Notes under the pieces: generated by a model
Told to the model about the DNA's origin: nothing
What the model saw: the letters and a program-made list of their open reading frames with translations, nothing else
The model's database searches: none
Program-made: the position numbers and the translations under genes
Shown here: positions 1 through 6,293 of the stretch, one piece after another
Layout: each line of letters opens with the position of its first letter
Numbering within the stretch: position 1 is the first letter of the stretch
Assembly (NCBI GenBank): GCA_934646845.1
Contig: CAKUEV010000092.1
Coordinates: 1 to 7,009, forward strand
Source: an uncultured Slackia sp.
Lineage (GTDB): Bacteria > Actinomycetota > Coriobacteriia > Coriobacteriales > Eggerthellaceae
Length of the DNA: 7,009 nucleotides
Reading direction: 5' to 3'

Positions 1-728
1 CGATTATCGTGATTACCGCCGGCGCGAATCAAAAGCCCGGCGAAACGCGTCTTGACCTGGTCCAAAAGAACGTCGCTATTTTCAAGACGATCATTCCCCA
101 GATCAGCGAGCGCAATTATCAGGGCATCATTTTGGTGGTCAGCAACCCGGTCGATATTCTGACGTACGTCACGCTGAAGCTTTCGGGCATGCCGGCAACC
201 CGCGTTCTCGGCAGCGGCACCGTGCTCGACTCGGCGCGCTTCAAGTACATCCTCGGCGAGCACCTAAGCGTCGACCCGCGCAACGTGCATGCGCGCATCG
301 TGGGCGAGCACGGCGATTCCGAAGTCGCCGTATGGTCGACCGCGAACATCTCGGGCATTCCGATTCACGATTTCTGCGAGCTTCGCGGCCATTACGACCA
401 CGAAGCGGCCATGAAGCGCATCGCAGAAGACGTGAAAAACTCCGCATACGAAATCATCGAGAAGAAGCATGCGACGTATTACGGCATCGCCATGACGGTG
501 AAGCGTATTTGCGAAGCCATTGCGCGCGATGAAAAGACCATCATTCCCGTATCGAATTACCAGAATGGCGAATACGGGCTGGATGACGTGGTGCTTTCCA
601 TGCCCGCCATCGTGGGCCGCGGCGGCGTCGAGTACAAAGTGCCCGCACCGTTCAACGCGCAAGAGCTCGCCCAGCTGCATGAATCGGCAAAAACGATGAA
701 AGAAGTCATCGAAACGTTGGACCTGTAG
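1..728 (+). CDS. ldh: L-lactate dehydrogenase, 5'-truncated by window edge
   Basis: This is the C-terminal 241 codons of an NAD-dependent L-lactate dehydrogenase, a cytoplasmic enzyme that interconverts pyruvate and L-lactate and regenerates NAD+ in fermentation. The frame is open to the left edge (ATT ATC GTG at 3-11), so the GTG at 9 is not the start. About 75 N-terminal residues, including the Rossmann GxGxxG, are missing compared with the usual 310-320. The substrate loop reads NQKPGETR. In the family's numbering this carries Gln102, Lys103 and Pro105, which select lactate over malate (malate dehydrogenase has Arg at 102), and Arg109. Also visible are NPVD, LDSARF with the substrate-binding Arg, GEHGDSE with the catalytic His at 309-311, and ATYYGIAM with the Thr of the substrate pocket. 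It ends with TAG at 726-728, just before a hairpin. Lactate dehydrogenase is clearly favoured over malate dehydrogenase; the exact in vivo direction cannot be read. Confidence 0.93.
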   Translation, partial: IIVITAGANQKPGETRLDLVQKNVAIFKTIIPQISERNYQGIILVVSNPVDILTYVTLKLSGMPATRVLGSGTVLDSARFKYILGEHLSVDPRNVHARIVGEHGDSEVAVWSTANISGIPIHDFCELRGHYDHEAAMKRIAEDVKNSAYEIIEKKHATYYGIAMTVKRICEAIARDEKTIIPVSNYQNGEYGLDDVVLSMPAIVGRGGVEYKVPAPFNAQELAQLHESAKTMKEVIETLDL

Positions 729-737
729 GCCTTCGTT

Positions 738-772
738 GATGCATGGGGCGGGCCCGTTGCACCCCATGCATC
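738..772 (+). terminator. Hairpin after ldh, probable transcription terminator
   Basis: A perfect 11-bp inverted repeat (GATGCATGGGG at 738-748 with CCCCATGCATC at 762-772) surrounds a 13-nt loop, ten bases after the ldh stop codon. No T-run follows (the next bases are CGCCTATCTC), so it is not a classical intrinsic terminator. Its position and strength suggest termination or 3'-end stabilisation of the ldh mRNA. Confidence 0.6.
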
Positions 773-804
773 CGCCTATCTCACTGCTCGCCTGCACACT
801 CGCT

Positions 805-847
805 CGCCTGCCCCACCTGTGAAAACCTCGCATTTTCGTTGCAGGCG
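805..847 (+). other. Nested stem-loop in the leader upstream of the PAP2 gene
   Basis: An outer stem pairs CGCCTGC (805-811) with GCAGGCG (841-847). Inside it, GAAAA (821-825) pairs with TTTTC (833-837), extendable by two G-U pairs. The left arm exists in a second copy, since GCTCGCCTGC occurs at 786-795 and again at 802-811, so two left arms could compete for one right arm. It matches no RNA class I know. The pairing is seen in the sequence; any function is inference. Confidence 0.3.
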
Positions 848-877
848 TTGCCTGTTTGTCAAATCGTCGCAAAGTTT

Positions 878-906
878 CTTCCAAGTATCTCGCGTATGCT
901 TGGAAG
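878..906 (+). promoter_or_regulatory. Hairpin that masks the PAP2 ribosome binding site
   Basis: CTTCCAAG (878-885) is exactly complementary to CTTGGAAG (899-906). The stem extends inward by one U-G and two A-U pairs (886-888 with 896-898), giving 11 pairs around a 7-nt loop. The right arm contains GGAAG (902-906), the only Shine-Dalgarno-like sequence before the start codons at 908 and 911, so a folded leader would hide the site from ribosomes. The pairing is directly visible; translational control is inferred. Confidence 0.45.
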
Positions 907-910
907 CATG

Positions 911-1471
911 ATGATTGAAACAATACAGAACGCAGATTTGTCCATTCTGCACGCCATTCAGGGGGCAGCAAGCCCCGCCTTGGACACATTCATGGTCGGC
1001 TTTACCACGCTCGGCGAATTTGGCGCTTTATGGGCGATCGTCGGCGCAATCATGATCGCCTTAAATAAGCACCGAACGTTCGGCATCGCCATTTTCGTAG
1101 CGATTGCGCTCGCGTTCGTCATTGGCGACATAGGGCTGAAAAACATCATCGAACGCCCAAGGCCTTTCCTGGTCGACCCCGCGCTCACGACATCGCTTGT
1201 ATCGCTGCCTGGCAGTTTCTCGTGCCCATCGGGCCATACGTCATCATCATTCGCTGCCGCGACCGTGATATGCCTAGCGCCGCTCGCGCATCGCTGGCTG
1301 AAGCCCGTCGCCGTGGCGGCAGCTGCGGCTATCGCGTTCTCGCGCCTGTATTTAGCCGTGCACAACCCCACCGACGTCATTTTCGGCGCGCTGCTCGGCA
1401 TCGCATGCGGATGCATCGCCGTTTGCATTGTGAAAGCGATCGAATCGCGCAGGAAGGGCCGCAAAGCCTAA
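911..1471 (+). CDS. PAP2-family membrane phosphatase
   Basis: This encodes a 186-residue integral membrane phosphatase of the PAP2 / type 2 phosphatidic acid phosphatase superfamily. All three catalytic motifs are present in order: KNIIERPRP at 77-85 (Lys-x6-Arg-Pro), PSGH at 106-109 with the catalytic His, and SRLYLAVHNPTD at 144-155 with the nucleophilic His151 and Asp155. About five hydrophobic helices surround them (roughly 24-50, 58-76, 113-127, 131-150, 156-175), and a basic tail (ESRRKGRKA) probably faces the cytoplasm. Family members dephosphorylate lipid phosphates, including undecaprenyl pyrophosphate (BcrC type), phosphatidylglycerophosphate and phosphatidate; the substrate cannot be decided here. 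The ATG at 911 is preferred because GGAAG lies 4 nt upstream; ATG at 908 or 896 is possible. The frame runs open to 743, but that would take the ldh terminator hairpin as coding and gives an atypical N-terminus. It converges on murB. Confidence 0.88.
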   Translation: MIETIQNADLSILHAIQGAASPALDTFMVGFTTLGEFGALWAIVGAIMIALNKHRTFGIAIFVAIALAFVIGDIGLKNIIERPRPFLVDPALTTSLVSLPGSFSCPSGHTSSSFAAATVICLAPLAHRWLKPVAVAAAAAIAFSRLYLAVHNPTDVIFGALLGIACGCIAVCIVKAIESRRKGRKA

Positions 1472-1499
1472 GCAAAGCCAATTCAAAGCCACAGAAGCA

Positions 1500-1536
1500 G
1501 AAAGGCGCCGCTCGCAGCAAACGAACGACGCCTTTC
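1500..1536. terminator. Probable bidirectional terminator between PAP2 gene and murB
   Basis: GAAAGGCG (1500-1507) pairs perfectly with CGCCTTTC (1529-1536) around a 21-nt loop, in the 85-bp gap between two converging genes. The stem has A-rich and T-rich outer ends, so a short U-rich stretch forms at the 3' side on either strand. That suits termination of the PAP2 transcript on plus and of murB on minus. The loop is long for a canonical terminator. Confidence 0.6.
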
Positions 1537-1556
1537 TCGCAATGGGATTCAATGTA

Positions 1557-2486
1557 TTAGAAGCCCCACATTTTCACTTCAGGCTCAAGCTCAACGCCGA
1601 ATTCTTCTTTTACACGCGCCTGCACATCGGCAATGAGCTGGCGCACGTCAGCAGCGGTGGCACCCCCAGCATTAACCACGAAGCCTGTGTGCTTTTCCGA
1701 CACCTGCGCACCGCCAACCTTATAGCCACGCAAGCCAGCATCTTGAATGAGTTTACCTGCGAAATAGCCCTCGGGGCGCTTGAAGGTCGAGCCGGCGCTC
1801 GGCATTTCAAGCGGCTGCTTTTCTACGCGACGCGCGTGGAAATCGTCCATGCGCGCCTGAATTTCGACTTGCGCATCGGGCGAAAGCTCGAGCGTGGCTT
1901 CAACTACCACATAGCCCGCATCGGCCATCATAGAATGGCGGTAGCCCCATTGCGCCTGGTCACGCGTTACTTCAACGATTTCGCCTTCAGGCGAGACGCA
2001 CTTCAACGACACGGCCACCGTAGAGAAATCGCCCACATAGGCGCCTGCATTCATAATGGCGGCGCCGCCAATGGTTCCCGGAATACCCTCGGCGAATTCG
2101 TAGCCAGCAAGGCCCGCCGCGCACGCAGCTTCGGCAACCGACAGATTGGTGGCACCTGCCTGAGCAATCACGCGATTGCCTTCGACGCGAACCGCATTCA
2201 AGTTTTCCGCCAAACGCATCACGACACACGCGAGACCCCCATCGGCAATAAGCAAATCGCTTCCCAAGCCAATGACGCGCATCGGGGCTTCGGCGGCAGC
2301 GCATGCGCGAACCACTTCGGCGACCTGTTCGGGCGACTGAGGCGACACCATAACGGCCGCAGGGCCGCCAATGAGAAACGTGACGTGCGCGGCCATGGGC
2401 TCGCCGACGCTCACATTTTCGGCACCAACAATCTCGCAAAGCGCATCGAGCAGCGCCTGGCTCGGCGTCCATTTCTGTTCGGGCAT
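1557..2486 (-). CDS. murB: UDP-N-acetylenolpyruvoylglucosamine reductase (MurB)
   Basis: MurB is the cytoplasmic FAD enzyme that uses NADPH to reduce UDP-GlcNAc-enolpyruvate to UDP-N-acetylmuramate, the second committed step of peptidoglycan precursor synthesis. The 309-residue product is full length for the family. Visible motifs are HVTFLIGGPA (34-43), the FAD-binding GLGSDLL (73-79), GIPGTIGG followed by MNAGAY (134-150), GYR (181-183, conserved Tyr-Arg), SAGSTFKRP (230-238) with the catalytic proton-donor Ser233, and LEPEVKMWG at the C-terminus with the conserved Glu303. The short SAGSTFKRP-type layout fits the type II enzymes of Gram-positives. The ATG at 2484-2486 is supported by AAGGAGG 5 nt upstream on the minus strand. 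Two usually conserved positions differ: GSN is GSD, and the Thr after the first His is Val. The gene stands alone, divergent from the riboflavin operon. Confidence 0.97.
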   Translation of the reverse strand: MPEQKWTPSQALLDALCEIVGAENVSVGEPMAAHVTFLIGGPAAVMVSPQSPEQVAEVVRACAAAEAPMRVIGLGSDLLIADGGLACVVMRLAENLNAVRVEGNRVIAQAGATNLSVAEAACAAGLAGYEFAEGIPGTIGGAAIMNAGAYVGDFSTVAVSLKCVSPEGEIVEVTRDQAQWGYRHSMMADAGYVVVEATLELSPDAQVEIQARMDDFHARRVEKQPLEMPSAGSTFKRPEGYFAGKLIQDAGLRGYKVGGAQVSEKHTGFVVNAGGATAADVRQLIADVQARVKEEFGVELEPEVKMWGF

Positions 2487-2491
2487 ACGAA

Positions 2492-2498
2492 CCTCCTT
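2492..2498 (-). promoter_or_regulatory. murB ribosome binding site
   Basis: The minus strand reads AAGGAGG here, a near-perfect Shine-Dalgarno sequence ending 5 nt before the ATG. It fixes the murB start at 2486. Confidence 0.9.
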
Positions 2499-2568
2499 GT
2501 CGAGGGTGCGTTACTTCTTCTTAGGGCGCGTATTCAACGCGCAACCAATCGTTCAATGCTCGCGAATC

Positions 2569-2596
2569 ATTGTAACGGCATTGGCGCAGGTGCGCC
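2569..2596 (-). promoter_or_regulatory. Candidate murB promoter region with GC-rich palindrome
   Basis: On the minus strand a TACAAT hexamer (2574-2569) resembles a -10 box about 80 nt upstream of murB. No good -35 box lies at the usual spacing. Instead, that position is covered by the perfect inverted repeat GGCGCA-GG-TGCGCC (2583-2596), which looks like a protein-binding dyad. A further GCGCGT/ACGCGC hairpin (2526-2542) would lie in the murB 5' UTR. The palindromes are seen; promoter and operator roles are tentative. Confidence 0.3.
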
Positions 2597-2700
2597 GAAG
2601 TTCGCCGAAAACGCACCGCCAGACGCCAACCCGTTAAACGCTACGAGCATTTAGCAGGTTCGAAGCTCAAAGCCTCTCGCAAACTTTTTCGGATTTCTTA

Positions 2701-2730
2701 TTGACACCGCAAAAAGCGCAGCGGTATAGT
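2701..2730 (+). promoter_or_regulatory. Promoter of the riboflavin operon
   Basis: A perfect -35 hexamer TTGACA (2701-2706) and a near-consensus -10 TATAGT (2725-2730) are separated by 18 bp. This is a strong housekeeping-sigma promoter. Transcription should begin near 2736-2738, about ten bases before the riboswitch aptamer, so the whole aptamer is included in the transcript. Confidence 0.9.
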
Positions 2731-2747
2731 CCCTGCCAACGAAATAC

Positions 2748-2858
2748 CAATCTTCAGGGCGGGGTGAAATTCCCCACCGGTGGTTACAGCCCACGAACCG
2801 CAAGGTTGATTCGGTGAAACTCCGAAGCCGACAGTACAGTCTGGATGAAAGAAGATTG
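2748..2858 (+). ncRNA. FMN riboswitch (RFN element)
   Basis: This is the conserved flavin mononucleotide aptamer. The closing helix P1 pairs CAATCTTC (2748-2755) with GAAGATTG (2851-2858). Within it are the family's invariant segments: AGGGCGGGGTGAAATTCCCC (2756-2775), ACCGGTGGT, the GCCC at 2789-2792 that pairs with GGGC at 2757-2760, an AACC-GCAA-GGTT hairpin, TCGGTGAAACTCCGAAGCC, GACAGT and CTGGATG. FMN binding is known to stabilise such aptamers and to switch off riboflavin genes in cis. Here it lies between a strong promoter and an intrinsic terminator upstream of ribD, so control by premature transcription termination is the expected mode. Confidence 0.97.
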
Positions 2859-2863
2859 CACCA

Positions 2864-2880
2864 CGCGGCAGCATGCCGCG
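2864..2880 (+). other. Short GC hairpin between aptamer and terminator
   Basis: CGCGGCA (2864-2870) and TGCCGCG (2874-2880) form a 7-bp stem with a 3-nt loop. Flanking bases TGCAC (2857-2861) and GTGCA (2886-2890) can extend it as an outer helix that overlaps the last two bases of P1. It is part of the riboswitch expression platform and may act as a spacer or pausing element. Confidence 0.5.
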
Positions 2881-2896
2881 CACCAGTGCATTTACG

Positions 2897-2928
2897 AGCC
2901 CTGAAACGTTCGCGTTTCAGGGCTTTTT
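2897..2928 (+). terminator. Riboswitch-controlled intrinsic terminator
   Basis: AGCCCTGAAACG (2897-2908) pairs perfectly with CGTTTCAGGGCT (2913-2924) over 12 bp, closed by a UUCG tetraloop and followed by a T-run that ends at 2928. It is a classical Rho-independent terminator 38 nt after the aptamer and should form when FMN is bound. The right-arm sequence TTCAGGGC also occurs at the 5' side of the aptamer (2753-2760), which suggests a competing antiterminator pairing. Confidence 0.93.
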
Positions 2929-3131
2929 GCATTGGCGGGATTTCGGGAGTTTGGACTTGCGAGAGCCGAGCGCCACCGGGCATCCATCGCCCATCCGCTC
3001 CAAACCCACGCGAGTTGATCGGCCATCGATTCCAGCATCAGGCGCATCAGCGCCCGCACGTCGGAAATCGTAAACCGCAAGCCCCTTCCTTCTGCAAACG
3101 CCCTGATACGAGGCATAAGCAGGAGGCAGTC
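2929..3131 (+). other. Long rib leader between terminator and ribD, no gene seen
   Basis: Some 200 nt separate the riboswitch terminator from ribD. The ribD frame is open through this stretch, but with no recognisable protein sequence. I see no plus-strand ORF with a ribosome binding site. The only local structure noted is a weak GGCGC/GCGCC hairpin (3041-3054). A 74-codon antisense frame (3116 down to 2892) lacks a Shine-Dalgarno sequence. The role of this spacer is unknown. Confidence 0.5.
3121..3126 (+). promoter_or_regulatory. ribD ribosome binding site that decides the GTG start
   Basis: A perfect AGGAGG ends 5 nt before the GTG at 3132. No comparable site precedes any upstream in-frame start, so this defines the N-terminus of RibD despite the much longer open frame. 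Confidence 0.9.
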
Positions 3132-4334
3132 GTGGCACACAGCGAAGCCGATATCGAATACATGCGCCGAGCCATTGAGCTCGCGCGCCGCGGCACGGGA
3201 TTCGCGAACCCCAACCCGCTCGTAGGCGCCGTGCTCGTGCGCGATGGCGAAATCATCGCGGAAGGCTGGCACGCACGCTGCGGCGATCTTCATGCGGAAC
3301 GCGCCGCTCTTGCCAACTGCCATGCCCGCAACACCTCGCCCGAAGGCGCAACCCTCTACGTAACCCTCGAGCCATGCTGCCACACTGGCAAGCAGCCTCC
3401 GTGCACCGAGGCCGTCATCGAAGCGGGTATCGCACGCGTCATCGTGGGATCGGCCGACCCCAATCCGCTTGTCGCGGGACGAGGCTGCGAGCAACTTCGC
3501 GCAGCCGGCATCACGGTCGACGAGGGCGTCGCGCAAGCGGAATGCGATGCCCTCAACCCCATCTTCTTCCACTTCATCACGCACCGCACGCCCTACGTCA
3601 CGCTGAAGTACGCCATGACGCTCGATGGCAAAATCGCCACGAGAACCGGCGCATCGCGCTGGATTACCGGCCCTGCCGCACGAGAGCGCGTGCATACCGA
3701 GCGCCTGAGGCACGCCGCCATCATGGTCGGCATCGGCACCGTGCTCGCCGATGATCCGCAACTCACCTGCCGAATCGAAGGCGGACGAAATCCCCTGCGC
3801 GTTATATGCGACTCGCGCCTTCGCACGCCCATGACTTCCGCGATCGCCCAATCAGCCCACGACGTGCCGACGATTATCGCGTGCGCTCCCGACGCATCAG
3901 ACGAGCGCGCCTCAAAGCTCGAGGAGGCAGGCTGCGAAATCATGCGCACCCCTGAGCACGACGGGCGCATCGATTTGCCGCAGCTTATGGCGGCCCTTGG
4001 AAAGCGCGGCATCGACAGCGTCTTCATCGAGGGAGGCGCCACGCTCGCCGCATGCGCCCTCGAGGCCGGCATCGTCAACCACGTGCAGGCGTTCATCGCA
4101 CCAAAGATTTTCGCAGGCACCAGCGCACCCTCTCCGCTTGGCGGCACGGGAGTCGAATCGCCCGATCAAGCATGGATGTTTTCCGTGACCACCGTCGAAA
4201 GGCTTGGCGATGACGTGCTCATTGAAGGCGACATCGTAGCCGCCGAGAACGCCGCGCCAGAGCATGCGGCAGCCGCACATGATGGCGAAATCGCAAACGC
4301 TGCGCCGAAGGAGGACGCATGTTCACAGGACTAG
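3132..4334 (+). CDS. ribD: Bifunctional pyrimidine deaminase/reductase RibD
   Basis: RibD carries out steps two and three of the purine branch of riboflavin synthesis: deamination of 2,5-diamino-6-ribosylamino-pyrimidinone 5'-phosphate, then NADPH-dependent reduction of the ribosyl group. The 400-residue protein starts at GTG. The N-terminal deaminase (about 6-150) has the zinc site His54 in HAERAAL, with catalytic Glu56, and Cys82 and Cys91 in EPCCHTGKQPPC. The C-terminal reductase (about 154-369) has LKYAMTLDGKIAT, SRWITG, GIGTVLADDPQLT and EGGATLA. This domain order is that of Bacillus RibG and E. coli RibD. After the last reductase strand (LIEGDIV, 363-369) comes an Ala/Glu-rich tail of about 31 residues that makes it longer than the usual 360-370. 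It is the first gene of the operon and overlaps ribE by 16 nt, which suggests translational coupling. Confidence 0.97.
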   Translation: MAHSEADIEYMRRAIELARRGTGFANPNPLVGAVLVRDGEIIAEGWHARCGDLHAERAALANCHARNTSPEGATLYVTLEPCCHTGKQPPCTEAVIEAGIARVIVGSADPNPLVAGRGCEQLRAAGITVDEGVAQAECDALNPIFFHFITHRTPYVTLKYAMTLDGKIATRTGASRWITGPAARERVHTERLRHAAIMVGIGTVLADDPQLTCRIEGGRNPLRVICDSRLRTPMTSAIAQSAHDVPTIIACAPDASDERASKLEEAGCEIMRTPEHDGRIDLPQLMAALGKRGIDSVFIEGGATLAACALEAGIVNHVQAFIAPKIFAGTSAPSPLGGTGVESPDQAWMFSVTTVERLGDDVLIEGDIVAAENAAPEHAAAAHDGEIANAAPKEDACSQD

Positions 4335-5005
4335 TCGAAACCGTGGGCCGCGTGCGTTCCATCAAACGCGGCGCGGCAAGTTCGGTGCTTTCCATTGAAG
4401 CTCCGGCGATTATGCAAGGCGTGCGCATCGGCGACAGCATCGCCACCAATGGCGTATGCCTCACCGCGACGCGCGTGGACGATGCGGGCTTTTGCGCCGA
4501 CGTGATGCACGAAACGCTGCAGAGATCGTCACTCGGAGCGCTGAGCGCCGGCAGCGCCGTGAATCTCGAGCGCGCCATGCCGGCCAATGGTCGCTTCGGC
4601 GGACACATCGTATCGGGCCACATCGACGGCACGGGGCGCATCACCTCCACGCGGCGCGACGACGTTGCCGTGTGGTACGACATCGAGGCACCCGAAGCCA
4701 TCACCCGCTACGTCGTTGAGAAAGGCTCCATCGCCATTGACGGCGTCAGCCTCACCGTGGCGCGCGTTTCCGAAAACGGCTTCTCGATTTCGATGATTCC
4801 CCATACCGCCGACGTAACCGCGCTTGGGCGCAAACGAACAGGCGACATCGTGAATTTGGAATGCGACATCATCGGCAAATACGTCGAAAGGCTTCTTTCC
4901 TCGGGCCGCGCAAGTCCCATCGACAAAGCGCACGCAACCAATCGCCCAGACAAAGCGCAATCGACGCTCACCGCCGACTTCCTTGCAAGCAACGGCTTCT
5001 TCTAA
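4319..5005 (+). CDS. ribE: Riboflavin synthase, alpha subunit (RibE)
   Basis: This cytoplasmic enzyme dismutates two molecules of 6,7-dimethyl-8-ribityllumazine into riboflavin and the pyrimidine precursor, the last step of the pathway. The 228-residue protein shows the family's tandem repeat of two lumazine-binding barrels. The first (about 1-97) opens with MFTGLVE and contains NGVCLTA with the conserved Cys47. The second (about 98-195) contains SGHIDGTG with His101, then [13 protein letters not shown] and MIPHT. A C-terminal helix (about 183-195) mediates trimerisation in known structures. The tail beyond about 195 is slightly longer than usual and ends in [17 protein letters not shown] lies 4 nt before the ATG, inside the end of ribD, and the two genes overlap by 16 nt. 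In Bacillus nomenclature this gene is called ribB or ribE. Confidence 0.97.
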   Translation: MFTGLVETVGRVRSIKRGAASSVLSIEAPAIMQGVRIGDSIATNGVCLTATRVDDAGFCADVMHETLQRSSLGALSAGSAVNLERAMPANGRFGGHIVSGHIDGTGRITSTRRDDVAVWYDIEAPEAITRYVVEKGSIAIDGVSLTVARVSENGFSISMIPHTADVTALGRKRTGDIVNLECDIIGKYVERLLSSGRASPIDKAHATNRPDKAQSTLTADFLASNGFF

Positions 5006-5045
5006 ACCGCACCACGCCGCCTCGGCATACCGAAAGGAACCCCTC

Positions 5046-6245
5046 ATGATCGAATATTCCACCATCGAACACGCGCTCGATGAGCTGCGCGCCGGCCGAC
5101 TCATCATGTGCACCGACGACCCCGAACGCGAAAACGAAGGCGACCTCATTTGCGCGGCGCAATTCGCCACCACCGAGAACATCAACTTCATGGCAACTCA
5201 CGCCAAGGGCCTCATCTGCATGCCCATGAACGACGAGTACATCGCCAAGCTCGCCCTGCCGCAGATGGTCGCCCGCAACACCGACAACCACGAAACGGCC
5301 TTCACCGTATCGATCGACCACGTTGACACGACCACGGGCATTTCCGCTGCCGAGCGATCGATCACGGCCATGAAGTGCGTCGACCCCGACGCCCAGCCGC
5401 AAGATTTCCGCCGCCCGGGGCACATGTTCCCCCTGCTCGCCAAAGCGGGCGGCGTGCTCGAGCGCAATGGGCACACCGAAGCGACCGTCGATTTGTGCCG
5501 CCTCGCCGGCCTTGAGCAGTGCGGCCTGTGCTGCGAGATCATGCGCGACGACGGCACCATGATGCGCGCAAGCGAGCTCGCCGAGAAGGCCAAAGAATGG
5601 GGCTTGGCGTTCATCACGATCAAAGACCTGCAGGAATACCGCAAAACGCACGACCATCTGGTCGAACCCGTCGCGGCGGCCAAAATGCCGACCGCATACG
5701 GCACGTTCGTCGCGCACGGCTTCCGCAACACGCTCAACGGCGAACATCATGTGGCGCTTGTGAAGGGCGATATCGGCGACGGGGAAAACGTACTCGTACG
5801 CGTGCATTCGGAATGCCTCACGGGCGATGCGTTCGGGTCGCTGCGCTGCGACTGCGGCGAGCAGCTCGCTGCAAGCATGCGCCAGATCGAGCAAGAGGGA
5901 CGCGGCGTGGTTTTGTACATGCGCCAGGAAGGCCGCGGCATTGGCCTTCTGAATAAGCTGCGCGCCTACGAGCTGCAAGACCAGGGCATGGACACACTCG
6001 ACGCGAACCTCGCGCTTGGATTCCCGGCCGATGCGCGCGAGTACTACATCGGCGCCCAAATCTTGCGCGACCTCGGCGTGAAGAGCATGCGACTGCTCAC
6101 CAACAACCCCGACAAGCTCTATCAGCTTTCGGGCTACGGCCTCACCATTGCCGAACGCGTGCCCATCGAAATCGCCCCCACGGAATGCGACAAGCATTAC
6201 CTGGAAACGAAACGCGACCGCATGGGTCACCTGCTCACCGTGTAA
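5046..6245 (+). CDS. ribBA: Bifunctional DHBP synthase / GTP cyclohydrolase II (RibBA)
   Basis: This 399-residue fusion catalyses the first step of both branches. The N-terminal domain (about 1-200) converts ribulose 5-phosphate to 3,4-dihydroxy-2-butanone 4-phosphate. It shows [10 protein letters not shown] (24-33, metal-binding acidic loop), [38 protein letters not shown], and [10 protein letters not shown] with the metal ligand His143. The C-terminal domain (about 205-399) is GTP cyclohydrolase II, which opens GTP. It shows [18 protein letters not shown] with zinc ligands Cys257, Cys268 and Cys270 (spacing 11 and 2, as in E. coli RibA), RQEGRGIGL and LLTNNPDK. Both active sites look intact. 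The ATG at 5046 has AAAGGA 7 nt upstream and gives the family's usual N-terminus; upstream codons in the open frame belong to the end of ribE. It follows ribE by 40 nt and precedes ribH by 48 nt. Confidence 0.98.
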   Translation: MIEYSTIEHALDELRAGRLIMCTDDPERENEGDLICAAQFATTENINFMATHAKGLICMPMNDEYIAKLALPQMVARNTDNHETAFTVSIDHVDTTTGISAAERSITAMKCVDPDAQPQDFRRPGHMFPLLAKAGGVLERNGHTEATVDLCRLAGLEQCGLCCEIMRDDGTMMRASELAEKAKEWGLAFITIKDLQEYRKTHDHLVEPVAAAKMPTAYGTFVAHGFRNTLNGEHHVALVKGDIGDGENVLVRVHSECLTGDAFGSLRCDCGEQLAASMRQIEQEGRGVVLYMRQEGRGIGLLNKLRAYELQDQGMDTLDANLALGFPADAREYYIGAQILRDLGVKSMRLLTNNPDKLYQLSGYGLTIAERVPIEIAPTECDKHYLETKRDRMGHLLTV

Positions 6246-6293
6246 TTACCGAAGAATTCGCAAGCAAGCAACCGCAAAGAAAGGTACCGCATC

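Noticed and set aside
856..884. A PAP2 promoter with TTGTCA at 856-861
   Set aside because: At 17 bp spacing the -10 would be TTCCAA, a poor match, and it falls inside the start-site hairpin. I could not support a promoter here.
743..910. A 5' extension of the PAP2 gene from ATG at 743
   Set aside because: It would begin inside the ldh terminator hairpin, has no ribosome binding site, and encodes a Cys/Pro-rich stretch unlike PAP2 N-termini. The family-like sequence begins at MIETIQ.
1542..2654. A 370-codon plus-strand ORF opposite murB
   Set aside because: It is the mirror of murB, whose product has every family motif and a strong ribosome binding site. The plus-strand product resembles nothing I know.
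2873..3073. A 66-codon plus-strand ORF downstream of the aptamer
   Set aside because: Its ATG lies in the 2864-2880 hairpin without a ribosome binding site and it reads through the terminator. Its composition looks like chance in GC-rich DNA.
2814..3131. A longer RibD starting inside the riboswitch
   Set aside because: The open frame runs through the aptamer and the terminator, has no ribosome binding site, and lacks family similarity until after the GTG at 3132, which has a perfect AGGAGG.
4968..6230. A 420-codon antisense ORF opposite ribBA
   Set aside because: It is a shadow of the GC-rich coding frame of ribBA: no recognisable domain, no ribosome binding site, and the sense strand encodes a fully motif-complete enzyme.
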